This document shows positions 1 through 7,539 of a DNA stretch of 9,583 nucleotides, piece after piece. The position numbers were made by a program, and so were the translations under genes. Location of the stretch: the NCBI GenBank assembly GCA_012727625.1, contig JAAYGP010000232.1:1-9583 (forward strand), written 5' to 3'. The notes below the pieces were generated by a model. That model saw only the letters and a program-made list of their open reading frames with translations. It ran no database searches and had not been told where the DNA came from. Source of the DNA: Clostridiaceae bacterium. GTDB lineage: Bacteria; Bacillota; Clostridia; DSM-8532. Within the stretch, counting starts at the first letter, position 1. Each line of letters starts with the position of its first letter.

Positions 1-2
1 AG

Positions 3-188
3 AAAATCTACAACAACTCTTTTGTGTTGGAGTATAAAGTATGGCACCCCCAGGAGGTACTTAATGCACTGGCAGCAGGAGCGAAAATAACACCGATTAT
101 GAGTATTGATACAGAAATCCTGAATCTTTCTCATAATTTCGAATTGAATTCCGCTATCTGTAAAACAGAGGCGGGGTTTATTTTTTAA
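3..188 (+). CDS. C-terminal fragment of a transaldolase-like protein (partial, 5' end outside window)
   Basis: An open frame enters from the left edge and ends at TAA 186-188, giving 61 residues. The segment WHPQEVLNALAAGAKITPI resembles the conserved strand and loop near the C-terminus of transaldolase and fructose-6-phosphate aldolase (TalC/MipB family), which usually read as a basic or polar residue, then NPxxV, AxxAGAxIxTxP. The downstream LNLSHNFELN lies where the family has a Leu-rich helix followed by HPLT. These enzymes are cytosolic TIM barrels that act on fructose 6-phosphate or sedoheptulose 7-phosphate. The match is loose: the usual Asp after AGA is Lys here, and the end TEAGFIF is unusual. 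It could be a divergent or decaying copy. Family assignment is inferred from this short tail only; the catalytic lysine would lie outside the window. Confidence 0.45.
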   Translation, partial: KIYNNSFVLEYKVWHPQEVLNALAAGAKITPIMSIDTEILNLSHNFELNSAICKTEAGFIF

Positions 189-230
189 ATCAGAGTGCAT
201 AATTTCCACGTAGAAAAAATATATAATGGA

Positions 231-259
231 TTGACTTAAAACCTTATTTATTATAGTAT
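231..259 (+). promoter_or_regulatory. Likely sigma-A promoter for the alpha-mannosidase gene
   Basis: TTGACT at 231-236 and TAGTAT at 254-259 are separated by exactly 17 bp in very AT-rich DNA. Transcription would begin near 266, leaving a leader of about 200 nt before the start codon at 464. The leader contains the inverted repeat at 351-373. No other well-spaced promoter was seen between 189 and 463. Confidence 0.5.
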
Positions 260-350
260 TTTTTTGGTACTTACTTTTTGTATTTCATCAAATTTTGCAT
301 CCTTACTGTTTTACATATGCCTATTTCATTTAATATTTAAAGGATTTCGC

Positions 351-373
351 ACCTGAGCCTTACCTGCTCAGGT
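351..373. repeat. Perfect 8-bp inverted repeat in the leader of the mannosidase gene
   Basis: ACCTGAGC (351-358) and GCTCAGGT (366-373) are exact reverse complements around a 7-nt loop. A further GCAC (349-352) and GTGC (382-385) loosely bracket it. No T-run follows, so it is not a typical terminator. It could be an operator for a sugar-responsive repressor or an RNA hairpin in the leader. This is the only clear structure in the otherwise featureless stretch 189-463. Confidence 0.4.
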
Positions 374-463
374 TATTGAGCGTGCAAGCTTTTATTCGCT
401 AATCTGCTAAAATTCCAAAAGACGTAAAGCAAAGCATATAATATAAGTAGGAGGAAATTTGAT

Positions 464-3400
464 ATGCCATATCCGATAAAAGAAGTATTAGCTAATCTTA
501 ACAGTCTCCGGCAAAAAATAGCCGACGCAGTTTATAAAAAATTAACGCCGCTTAAGGTTACCATATGGAAAACAAAAGAACCCGTTCCTTTTGAGGATCG
601 TTTTTCCGGCGAAATGAGGGTTATTTCCCCCGGTCAAAGCTGGGGTGAGCTCTGGGACTGTGCCTGGTTTCAGTTTACAGGAACAGTTCCGGAAGAGGCT
701 ATTGGCAAACATGTTGTCGTGTTAATTGATGTAAGCGGCGAAGCGTGTATATTTGATTCCGATGGTTGTCCTGTTCAGGGCCTTACCAATGTCAGTTCTG
801 AATTTGATCGCTCTTTGGGAAGACCCGGAAAACGTGTTGTTGAAATATCTGATAAAGCCTGCGGCGGAGAAAATATTAATATCCTGGCAGATGTCGGTCT
901 GAACGATTTGCTGGGAAATTGCAAAGATGACGGAATTTTGAAAGAAGCGCACATTGCGATATGCAATGACGCAATGCGAATGCTATTGTATGACTTTGAG
1001 GTTTTGTTCGGACTTATGAAAGTCTTGCCTGAAAATTCCGCCAGAGCCCATAGCATATTACACGCTCTGAACAAAGCATCCCTCGTCCTTAATGACTTTA
1101 CTGATGAAGAAGCTCTTATGGCAAGAAAAATACTACTTCCTGAGCTTCAGAAAAAAGGCGGGGACCCCTCTTTGTCGATCAGCGCTATCGGTCATGCTCA
1201 CATTGATTTGGCGTGGTTGTGGCCAATAAGGGAAACGAAGCGCAAAGCAGCCAGAACTTTTTCCACCGCCCTTATGCTGATGGATAAATATCCGGATTAC
1301 ATATTCGGCGCAAGCCAGCCACAGCTGTATACCTGGGTGAAGGAAAGCTATCCTTTGCTGTATGAAAAAATTAAGAAAAAGGTTGCCGAGGGCAGATGGG
1401 AGCCACAGGGCGGAATGTGGGTTGAAGCTGACACCAATGTTTCAGGTGGCGAAGCACTTGTCCGGCAGATTCTTTATGGGAAAAGGTTTTTCAGGCAGGA
1501 ATTTGATAAAGACATTAGAATTCTTTGGCTGCCCGATGTATTCGGCTATTCCGGTTCGCTTCCCCAGATATTGAGAAAATCAGGTATTGACTATTTTATG
1601 ACCATAAAACTGTCCTGGAATGTACATAATAAATTCCCGCATCATACATTTATCTGGAGAGGCATTGATGGTAGTGAAGTTTTGGCTCATATGCCCCCGG
1701 AGGGTACATATAATTCGGAAACAGCACCATCGTCAATAAGAAAAGCTGAAAATGAGTATATTGACAAGGGTGTAGCAACTGAATGCCTGATGCTCTTTGG
1801 CATTGGCGACGGAGGAGGCGGCCCCGGGGAAGATCATCTGGAGCGTCTTGAAAGGGTGAAAAATCTGGATGGCCTGCCGCCTGTAAAACAGGAACCCAGC
1901 ATAGAATTTTTTGACAGGCTCAATACTTCCAGGTCATCATATAAAACCTGGGTCGGTGAGCTCTACCTTGAAAAACATCAGGGTACATTGACCACTCAGG
2001 CAAAAAATAAGCGTTACAACAGGAAAATTGAAATATCCTTAAGAGAACTTGAGTTTGTTTCGGTTCTGGCTCAACTAAGGGGAAACCGCGTATATCCCGG
2101 TGCCCAAATCGAAACTTTGTGGAAAGAAACGCTTTTATACCAGTTTCACGATATACTGCCCGGATCATCGATAAAAAGGGTTTACAGTGAGTCTTTGGAC
2201 AGATATAAAACAATGTCAGATTTTATTTCAGCTTTTCTTAAAAGCGCATATCAGGCAATATTCCCTGATACTCCAGTTGTCTTAAACACTCTATCATGGC
2301 AAAGAACCCAATGGATAAAACATAAAGATAACTGGTTCAAGGTTACTGTACCACCAATGGGCTATGCATCATTGAATTCAGTTAAGCAGGATTGTCCAAA
2401 GAATATTTTCGCGGAAGCCGACAGCAACAAACTGGAAAATGATATACTGCGGGTTATTTTTGGTGAGGACGGATCGATAATTTCAATTTATGACAAAGAA
2501 GCAGGCAGGGAGGTTTTAAAACCCGGAACAAAAGGAAATGTGCTTTGCGTTTATCATGATCACGGGGATGCCTGGGATTTTTCAATCCAGTATAATAAAA
2601 AACCGTCCATGTGTTTCATACTGGAAACCTCACAATTTAAGAAAGACGGACCCAAGGCTATTATGTACCAGGCATACACATACGGCAAGTCACGTATTGA
2701 ACAAAGCATTATGCTTACAGACGGAAGCCGAAGGATTGATTTTGAAACTAAAGCATACTGGTACGAGGATAACAAAATGCTGAGAACCTCTTTCCCTGTT
2801 GATATCACAGCCATGGAAGCCACATGCGATATTCAGTTTGGTTCCATTAAGCGCCCGACACATGAGAATACAAGTTTTGATATGGCCAAATATGAAATAA
2901 GCGCTCAGAAATGGGTGGACATATCTCAGCCTGACTATGGGGTTGCGCTTCTTAATGACTGTAAATACGGCTACTGTGTTTACGGGAACACGCTTGACCT
3001 GAATCTGCTAAGAAGCCCCAAATACCCGGACGAAAGCGCAGACCGGGGTGAACACCTGTTTACATACAGCCTGTACCCACACCAGGGTGATCATATATCA
3101 GGGAAAGTTAGCCAGGCAGCTTATGAGTTAAACATGCCCCTTTTTGTTCATGAAACCCATTTGGAATCTTCAACAAATACCGAAAACCACGGTGGTGACG
3201 GAAACTTCTCCTTTATTGAACTCAGCAGTGACAGTGTGGTTGTTGAAGCGGTTAAAAAGGCTGAAGACAGCGAGGATGTAATAATAAGGCTGTATGAATG
3301 TAACGGTTCCGATGTTTCAGTCAAAATGAAGCTGGGGATCACGCCTGAATCTGTATTTCTGACCGACCTTATGGAACAGAATTTAAAGGAGGTAACACTT

Positions 3401-3469
3401 AAGGACAATATTGTTGAAATCAGCTTTAAACCTTTTGAAATCATAACGCTAAGGCTTAAATATTATTAA
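464..3469 (+). CDS. Glycoside hydrolase family 38 alpha-mannosidase, complete
   Basis: This 1001-residue protein is predicted to hydrolyse alpha-mannosidic linkages with retention, using a zinc ion. No signal peptide is visible, so it probably acts in the cytosol on imported manno-oligosaccharides. An N-terminal accessory region of roughly 235 residues precedes the catalytic domain, which opens with GHAHIDLAWLW. His246 and Asp248 there are expected zinc ligands. WLPDVFGYS carries the expected nucleophile Asp358. QFHDILPGSS carries His562-Asp563, matching the His-Asp pair that completes the zinc site in GH38 enzymes. FGIGDGGGGP and ELYLEKHQGT are also typical of the bacterial branch. The last 350 or so residues form the usual beta-rich domains. 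Length fits class II bacterial enzymes. The start is set by AGGAGG at 449-454, nine bases before ATG. It has its own promoter and terminator and appears monocistronic. Substrate linkage preference cannot be read from sequence. Confidence 0.95.
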   Translation: MPYPIKEVLANLNSLRQKIADAVYKKLTPLKVTIWKTKEPVPFEDRFSGEMRVISPGQSWGELWDCAWFQFTGTVPEEAIGKHVVVLIDVSGEACIFDSDGCPVQGLTNVSSEFDRSLGRPGKRVVEISDKACGGENINILADVGLNDLLGNCKDDGILKEAHIAICNDAMRMLLYDFEVLFGLMKVLPENSARAHSILHALNKASLVLNDFTDEEALMARKILLPELQKKGGDPSLSISAIGHAHIDLAWLWPIRETKRKAARTFSTALMLMDKYPDYIFGASQPQLYTWVKESYPLLYEKIKKKVAEGRWEPQGGMWVEADTNVSGGEALVRQILYGKRFFRQEFDKDIRILWLPDVFGYSGSLPQILRKSGIDYFMTIKLSWNVHNKFPHHTFIWRGIDGSEVLAHMPPEGTYNSETAPSSIRKAENEYIDKGVATECLMLFGIGDGGGGPGEDHLERLERVKNLDGLPPVKQEPSIEFFDRLNTSRSSYKTWVGELYLEKHQGTLTTQAKNKRYNRKIEISLRELEFVSVLAQLRGNRVYPGAQIETLWKETLLYQFHDILPGSSIKRVYSESLDRYKTMSDFISAFLKSAYQAIFPDTPVVLNTLSWQRTQWIKHKDNWFKVTVPPMGYASLNSVKQDCPKNIFAEADSNKLENDILRVIFGEDGSIISIYDKEAGREVLKPGTKGNVLCVYHDHGDAWDFSIQYNKKPSMCFILETSQFKKDGPKAIMYQAYTYGKSRIEQSIMLTDGSRRIDFETKAYWYEDNKMLRTSFPVDITAMEATCDIQFGSIKRPTHENTSFDMAKYEISAQKWVDISQPDYGVALLNDCKYGYCVYGNTLDLNLLRSPKYPDESADRGEHLFTYSLYPHQGDHISGKVSQAAYELNMPLFVHETHLESSTNTENHGGDGNFSFIELSSDSVVVEAVKKAEDSEDVIIRLYECNGSDVSVKMKLGITPESVFLTDLMEQNLKEVTLKDNIVEISFKPFEIITLRLKYY

Positions 3470-3474
3470 TCAAT

Positions 3475-3498
3475 ACCGCCGGTTTCGCCGGCGGTTTT
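3475..3498 (+). terminator. Rho-independent terminator of the mannosidase gene
   Basis: ACCGCCGG (3475-3482) pairs perfectly with CCGGCGGT (3488-3495) around a TTTCG loop and is followed by TTTATTTAT. It starts six bases after the mannosidase stop codon. Confidence 0.9.
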
Positions 3499-3538
3499 AT
3501 TTATCTCTGTTCTCTAAAAGCCTGTACCGTAGAATAAA

Positions 3539-3670
3539 TTAATGGTTAGTATATAGCGCATCAATCAGATCATTCGGGATCGTATCCATGGCCTCATCTA
3601 TCTGTTTTTCTGCATCCACCAAATCAACGTAATGGGTTGTCAGAGCACTTATGAGCCATAGATAATTCAT
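3539..3670 (-). other. Small reading frame joined to the truncated transposase
   Basis: A 43-codon frame from ATG (3670-3668) to TAA (3541-3539) is open upstream as far as a stop near 3705. The peptide is hydrophobic at first (NYLWLISAL) and then acidic and helix-like (LVDAEKQIDEAMDTIPNDLI). It overlaps the 3' end of the transposase fragment in a different frame, and no ribosome site precedes the ATG. The acidic half looks like genuine protein sequence, and may be the tail of a gene interrupted by the element or of the element itself after an internal deletion. I do not recognise the family. Confidence 0.25.
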
Positions 3671-4277
3671 TGGGATTGCCCAAAATTCCCATTTGATATG
3701 AGGTATCTACGACGCAACGAGCCAGAAGCTTTTGGAGTATAGCCTCGGGACAAAAGTTTCTAAGTTTGCCGCTTAATGCTTTATCTACTAACTTAGCAAC
3801 TGTACCCGAGCGCTTAGGCGGAAGTTTTTGATTGAGTTTTAGTTTTTTTCTTGGTTTACAGCTGAACCCTTTTATCCTTCTTTTTTCCTTAAGGTGAAGG
3901 GAATGATCAGCCTTCCACAACCTTACGAGCAAGTCGTAGTAAGATGCTACGCCAGGAGCATTACCTTCGAAACCACAAAGCTCAAAAAAGAGAGGATCTG
4001 CCCCTGCCATTAGAGCCCATTTTGTGATAGAATATTCCTGTTGATCAAGCATTAATACGAGTGATCGTATAATACCTTGCTGATTTTTAGCTGGGCGGCC
4101 AAAATCAGGGTACAAAGGCTTGATTACAGGAAGCAGGCTATCGAGGTTGAGAAGATAGAGTTTAGAAATGCTCTTATCCATCAGAACCAGCCTGCTTTCT
4201 TGTATTATTTGATGGTGAAGAAGCAGAAGACAGAGCTTTTCTTGATAGACTCTGTGAGGAGTCCAATCTCGTAACAT
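3624..4277 (-). pseudogene. Truncated transposase, N-terminal part only
   Basis: The minus-strand frame contains LLPVIKPLYPDFGRPAKNQQ, then IIRSLVLMLDQQ and a Lys/Arg-rich stretch (KEKRRIKGF, KPRKKLKLN). This is the style of the N-terminal DNA-binding region of IS4/IS5/IS1182-type DDE transposases. The best start is ATG at 4277-4275, because GGAGG lies five bases upstream of it; the frame itself is open to an ATG at 4322 without a ribosome site. That gives 217 residues, about half of a normal transposase. The frame ends shortly after GNPNELSM, before any DDE catalytic core, and the last ten residues look like read-through into foreign sequence. The protein should be inactive. Terminal inverted repeats were not found on either side, so the element's borders are unknown. 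The family call rests on N-terminal resemblance only. Confidence 0.6.
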
Positions 4278-4346
4278 AGAAACCTCCGAAACCGAAGAGA
4301 TATGGTAGATAATACCATCCAATTCAATTTTGGGGCGAACATGCGT

Positions 4347-4376
4347 TTGTCAAGATAGATAACACACATATATGTT
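4347..4376 (+). promoter_or_regulatory. Candidate promoter of the IclR-type gene
   Basis: TTGTCA (4347-4352) and TATGTT (4371-4376) are 18 bp apart. The -10 match is weak, but it is the best-spaced pair in the 200-bp gap between the transposase fragment and the regulator. It would give a leader of about 140 nt. Confidence 0.3.
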
Positions 4377-4378
4377 AT
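4359..4378. promoter_or_regulatory. Inverted repeat overlapping the candidate -10, possible IclR operator
   Basis: ATAACA (4359-4364) and TGTTAT (4373-4378) are exact reverse complements with an 8-bp spacer and cover the candidate -10 element. IclR regulators commonly autoregulate from palindromes overlapping their own promoters, so this is a reasonable operator candidate. The arms are short and AT-rich, so chance is not excluded. Confidence 0.3.
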
Positions 4379-4472
4379 ATTATGGTAATATGGCTGAAAA
4401 TTTTATAAGGAATCTGAAAGAAAAAGTAGAGGTGAAACAGAATTGTTGAACCTTGAAATATATGAAATTAAA

Positions 4473-4493
4473 GCTCTCTGACTTTCCGAGAGC
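4473..4493 (+). repeat. Short hairpin in the leader of the IclR-type gene
   Basis: GCTCTC (4473-4478) pairs with GAGAGC (4488-4493) around a 9-nt loop, ending 17 bases before the ribosome site GAGGTG (4511-4516). No T-run follows. It may be a leftover weak structure with no function. Confidence 0.25.
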
Positions 4494-4522
4494 GTACGTA
4501 TATATATCAAGAGGTGTAGAGT

Positions 4523-5341
4523 ATGAAAACGAAAAAGCACGTACAGGGGTCAAATGCCACAAAGAAAATTGCCTCCGTAGTCAAGGCATTGCGGATATTG
4601 GAACTTTTTGATCCATCAAACAGCGAACTGTCGCTTTCTCAAATCAGTAAAAAGTTGGGATGGCCCAAAAGTACCCTATCCAATTTTGTACGCACGTTGG
4701 AAGCGGAAGGTTACCTTAGCCGTAACCCCTTAAGCCAGAATTATTCTCTCGGCATTAAGCTGATGGAGCTGGGCTACAATATGCGCTCCAACCTCTCCAT
4801 TGTCCATTATGCGATTCCATGCATGGAGGATCTTTGTGAACAGACACATGCGAATATTTATCTGACCACTCATGTGGACGGTTCGGTGCTGTACCTGGAG
4901 GGCATCTACAACAACCGGCGTACAACCAAATATTCCATTGCCGGAAAACTCCTGCCCATGCATGTCACTGCCGGCGGTAAAGCCATGCTCTCTTACATGC
5001 CTGTGGAACAAGTAAAAAAAATTATCAGCAAGCACCCGCTTATCGCCAGCACAAAAAACAGCATTACCGATGAAGCTGTTTTATTTCAGCAGATAAAACA
5101 GGCCCGTGACAGAGGCTATGCGATTGACAACGAGGAGGAAACCCTCGGCGTTCGTTGCGTGGGCATGGCAATTCGCGATCGCTCCGGCTATCCTGTGGGA
5201 GCTTTAAGCATCTCCGGCTCGGTAATGAACCTCACTGAGGATCGCTTTGAGTTTCTGGCTTCACTCCTTACAGAAGCCTGTACCTCACTATCCTCCTACG
5301 CTTCCATGTTTCCTTACTCCCCGGTAACGATGTATAATTAA
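4523..5341 (+). CDS. IclR-family transcriptional regulator, complete
   Basis: The 272-residue protein has the two standard IclR domains. A winged helix-turn-helix lies at residues about 16-75 (KALRILELF, LSLSQISKKLGWPKSTLSNF, LEAEGYLSR). An effector-binding domain lies at about 90-260, with the signatures PMHVTAGGKAML, RGYAIDNEEETLGVRCVGMAI and GYPVGALSISG. Members bind DNA as dimers or tetramers and respond to small metabolites, often sugar acids or aromatic acids; the ligand here is unknown. ATG is preceded by GAGGTG six bases upstream. Length is slightly above the usual 250, the extra part being a tail around SSYASMFPYSP. The DNA coding MFPYSPVTM is copied again 65 bp downstream, so the natural end of the gene may have been altered. 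No target operon is adjacent, and the mannosidase 1 kb upstream is a possible but unsupported target. Confidence 0.93.
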   Translation: MKTKKHVQGSNATKKIASVVKALRILELFDPSNSELSLSQISKKLGWPKSTLSNFVRTLEAEGYLSRNPLSQNYSLGIKLMELGYNMRSNLSIVHYAIPCMEDLCEQTHANIYLTTHVDGSVLYLEGIYNNRRTTKYSIAGKLLPMHVTAGGKAMLSYMPVEQVKKIISKHPLIASTKNSITDEAVLFQQIKQARDRGYAIDNEEETLGVRCVGMAIRDRSGYPVGALSISGSVMNLTEDRFEFLASLLTEACTSLSSYASMFPYSPVTMYN

Positions 5342-5397
5342 TATTCCGGCATTTTTCCCGTCCCGGGTTCATGTTTCCTTACTTCCTGGTAACGATG
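5305..5397 (+). repeat. 28-bp direct repeat spanning the 3' end of the IclR gene
   Basis: Copies at 5305-5332 and 5370-5397 share 26 of 28 bases, differing only at the two positions that make CCCCGG versus TCCTGG. They begin CATGTTTCCTTACT and end GGTAACGATG, and are offset by 65 bp. The first copy codes the C-terminal residues MFPYSPVTM; the second is noncoding and in another frame. The flanks are unrelated, so this is a short segmental duplication rather than a long repeat. Confidence 0.85.
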
Positions 5398-5506
5398 GAA
5401 GAGGAACAATACTTCTTTATATTTTAACTTTGGATATAATCTGAAGTCTTGCCGGTGTTCGGTATATTTCATTTCGTTAATCCGTATATAGTATATATTT
5501 GTTTAT
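5398..5506. other. Intergenic stretch with no recognised gene
   Basis: The gap between the IclR stop and the XRE start (5342-5653, 312 bp) holds the second repeat copy, a terminator and a candidate promoter. The part from 5398 to 5506 is AT-rich and shows no coding frame with a ribosome site on either strand. Confidence 0.5.
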
Positions 5507-5539
5507 AAAGACAGGATGAGGTAAAATCATCCTGTCTTT
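5507..5539 (+). terminator. Strong hairpin terminator after the IclR gene
   Basis: AAAGACAGGATGA (5507-5519) and TCATCCTGTCTTT (5527-5539) form a perfect 13-bp stem with a 7-nt loop. The U-rich part is short (TCTTTC) and partly within the stem. It insulates the XRE gene from upstream transcription, although it lies 165 bp beyond the IclR stop. Confidence 0.8.
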
Positions 5540-5610
5540 CACTCAACCTGAGGTTGATAATTGAAACTAATCTTTCTCCTTTAGTGTATGGATTCTGAAT
5601 AAAAATCGGC

Positions 5611-5616
5611 TATAAT
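5611..5616 (+). promoter_or_regulatory. Candidate -10 box for the XRE/BtrH-like operon
   Basis: A perfect TATAAT lies 37 bases before the XRE start codon. The matching -35 is poor (TGGATT at 5589-5594, 16-bp spacer), so the promoter may be weak or activator-dependent. Transcription would start near 5623, leaving room for the ribosome site AAGGA at 5641-5645. Confidence 0.4.
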
Positions 5617-5653
5617 AAAATTACAATTACCAGGGAAAGTAAGGAACTGTTTT

Positions 5654-6181
5654 ATGGATAATTATAAAATTGGAAATATGATTGCACTTTTGCGCAAAGA
5701 AAAAGGGTTAACCGGTGAAAAATTCGCAGAACTGCTTGGCGTTTCGCCGTAGGCAGTATCCAAATGGGAAAACGGTAAATGTTTGCCGGAAACGGCGCTC
5801 CTTTCTCTTATTTCAGAAATACTGGGAACGTCAATTGATTCTCTTTTAATACCCAGGAAGCTGATTATATTAAACGCGGTATATTCTGATGGAGAAAAAC
5901 ATTTTAATGTAACACAGATTGTGAATAACCATGTGCACAGTAACCGTCTGAATATCATTTTTAATCCGCAATATTTGGGAGTATCGATAGACAGCCAGCG
6001 GATATGTGTTCTGACTGTCAAATATCAGACCCCAAATGGCACGTTTTTCACTTTCGCAGTTCAGGACGAACCCCTTACCATCGAACTGACTGATGAAAAA
6101 TACATGACAGACACAGCTTTTGAGGTTATTTGTGCTTATTATGGCAACAAAAAAGAATACAAGTCCGCCCTTAGAAAATGA
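5654..6181 (+). pseudogene. XRE-family regulator with an internal amber codon
   Basis: Reading from ATG 5654 (AAGGA eight bases upstream) gives MDNYKIGNMIALLRKEKGLT, then KFAELLGVSP, then TAG at 5750-5752 (codon 33), then AVSKWENGKCLPE and an open frame to TGA 6179-6181. The canonical Cro/CI helix-turn-helix has Gln at this place (GVSPQAVSKWENG), so a single C-to-T change of CAG explains the stop. The helix-turn-helix would cover residues about 8-58. The remaining 115 or so residues form a non-DNA-binding region that I do not recognise, with strand-like patterns (FNVTQIVNN, RICVLTVKYQTPNG). Without read-through only a 32-residue peptide is made. The downstream gene starts at ATGA overlapping this stop, so the two were translationally coupled. 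The protein was probably the local regulator of that operon. Sequencing error is the main alternative. Confidence 0.82.
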
Positions 6182-7398
6182 AGCACTATGATTATTTCAA
6201 ATGGAACGAAATCAAAGTGAATCATGAAACATTTCCCAGTTCACCGGGGGCTGACGACCCCGAATACCTGACCCTTGTTTACCTTACCTGAACGAGAAAG
6301 GTATTCATGTTATCAGTTGTGCAGAAAACGAAAAGCTTTGCTATTCTGCAGACCGGACGGAACTTTATCTGAAAGATACTTCAACCTGCATCTTACCGGG
6401 CATCATGACGCTCGAATGGGAAGCAGACATGGACTGCACATGGGCAGGAGCAGTTTATGCGGCACTCCGTTACATGGGCGAGCCGTATACTTACGAGCAA
6501 ATCTTGGGTTTGTCGGGAGCCTGCTATCGTATCGCTTTTACAGAAATATGGGACTGGAGCGCAACCGATGCTTTGGTTGCATTTGATTACTCGAGTATTT
6601 TGTTTAACGCCATCGGGTACGAACAAATTTGGGCAGACAGAGTCGAAAAAGACGATCGCAATGAGGAACGCAAAAATATAGTAAGAGACATTACAAACGG
6701 TAAGCCTGTCATCGCCATTAACCTTCGTGTCGCTCCCGAATGGGGAGTAATTACCGGCTTCAGTGAAAACAGCAAAAACTTTTACTGTCGTACATATTTT
6801 GATAAGGAACACCTGAATGAAAACAACGATTATCTTGAAAGTGATTTCTGGCCCTTTATGATTATACACTTTGGCGAAAAAAAAAGATAAGCCGTGTGAT
6901 TTGGACAATCTTAAAACATCACTGCAAACTTTAGTTGATTCCTTTGAGGCTGAATTCAGCCGAGGATATTACCAGTGCTCACTGGCTTATGAAAAATGGA
7001 TCGAAGGACTTTTGGATGATACGCTCTGGGACGGAGGAAATTCAAAGGATGATATCGAAAGACGGCTTGACGTTAATGATTATATGCTGCTCAATTTAAT
7101 TGACGCAAGACGGTGTGCCGCAAAATATCTGGGCGAATGTGTTCCTCTTCTTAAAGGCGAAAAAGCCGATTTGCTTACTGAAATTGTTTCATTATACCGT
7201 AAAATTACCGAACAACTCGGTTCGTTCCGCAATAAGCTTAAAGCCGGTGACGGAGAAAACCTTCGCTATAATGCTATTGACACTAAGAACAGCACATGCT
7301 ACCTGAAAGAACAGGCTGAATTATTGCAATCTATTCCGCAAACAGAAAAAGAGATAGCTGAGAAAGCAAAAAGAATAATAGCATATCCGATTCAATGA
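6178..7398 (+). pseudogene. BtrH-like (papain/C39-like fold) protein split by two frameshifts
   Basis: Three frames together form one protein of about 405 residues. ATG 6178 overlaps the XRE stop as ATGA and begins MKHYDYFKWNEIKVNHE. It is cut by TGA 6289-6291. One missing T near 6284-6287 would restore LVYLYLNEKGIHVISCAE. The second segment continues to TAA 6888-6890 and contains MDCTWAGAVYAALRYMGEPY, with a Cys near residue 87, and PVIAINLRVAPEWGVITGF. This resembles the BtrH N-terminal domain, whose characterised member is an acyltransferase in butirosin biosynthesis. The third segment is reached if the A9 run at 6877-6885 is read as A8, giving GEKKDKPCDLDN. It is helical, with YMLLNLIDARRCAAKYL typical of the C-terminal half of such proteins. 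No signal peptide is visible. Its substrate is unknown; the family name rests on motif resemblance. As written it would not be made whole. Confidence 0.75.
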
Positions 7399-7444
7399 TT
7401 CAGGGCTTTATGGCAGGCGTAAAATATCAAGACAGATGCGTTTG

Positions 7445-7539
7445 AGACTTCTGAAAAAGCTCCATTTTTTATGAGTTCCAACTAAGTTATGCGTTTTTAA
7501 AGCTTAGTTTCTAAAAAGAAGTGTCTTTTTCAGTGGTCT
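7445..7539. mobile_element. MITE-like nested inverted-repeat element or deleted IS remnant
   Basis: The outer arms are AGACTTCTGAAAAAG (7445-7459) and CTTTTTCAGTGGTCT (7525-7539), complementary at 13 of 15 positions. Inside are AACTAAG (7480-7486) and CTTAGTT (7503-7509), plus A- and T-rich segments that can pair imperfectly. The whole can fold into one long hairpin of about 95 nt. The ends resemble terminal repeats of clostridial insertion sequences, and there is no coding capacity. TTGAG at 7442-7446 and 7539-7543 might be a 5-bp target duplication, but it overlaps the arms. The element lies at the broken end of the esterase-like remnant and between two convergent operons, where it may also end transcription. 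Confidence 0.45.

Noticed and set aside
161..187. Possible terminator at the end of the transaldolase-like fragment (AAAC...GTTT then a T-run)
   Set aside because: Only about four weak pairs can form, and they lie before the stop codon; too weak to call.
437..442. Perfect TATAAT just before the mannosidase gene
   Set aside because: Transcription from it would start inside the AGGAGG ribosome site at 449-454, so the mRNA would lack a usable leader.
4390..4449. 19-codon frame MAENFIRNLKEKVEVKQNC upstream of the IclR gene
   Set aside because: No ribosome site and very short; could be a leader peptide but nothing supports it.
5750..5752. TAG as a recoded codon (pyrrolysine or reassigned amber)
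   Set aside because: The conserved residue here is Gln and CAG-to-TAG is a single change; no other internal TAG was seen, so a nonsense mutation or sequence error is simpler.
6393..6908. Long minus-strand frame opposite the BtrH-like gene
   Set aside because: It is antisense to a frame with clear family motifs and has no recognisable domain of its own.
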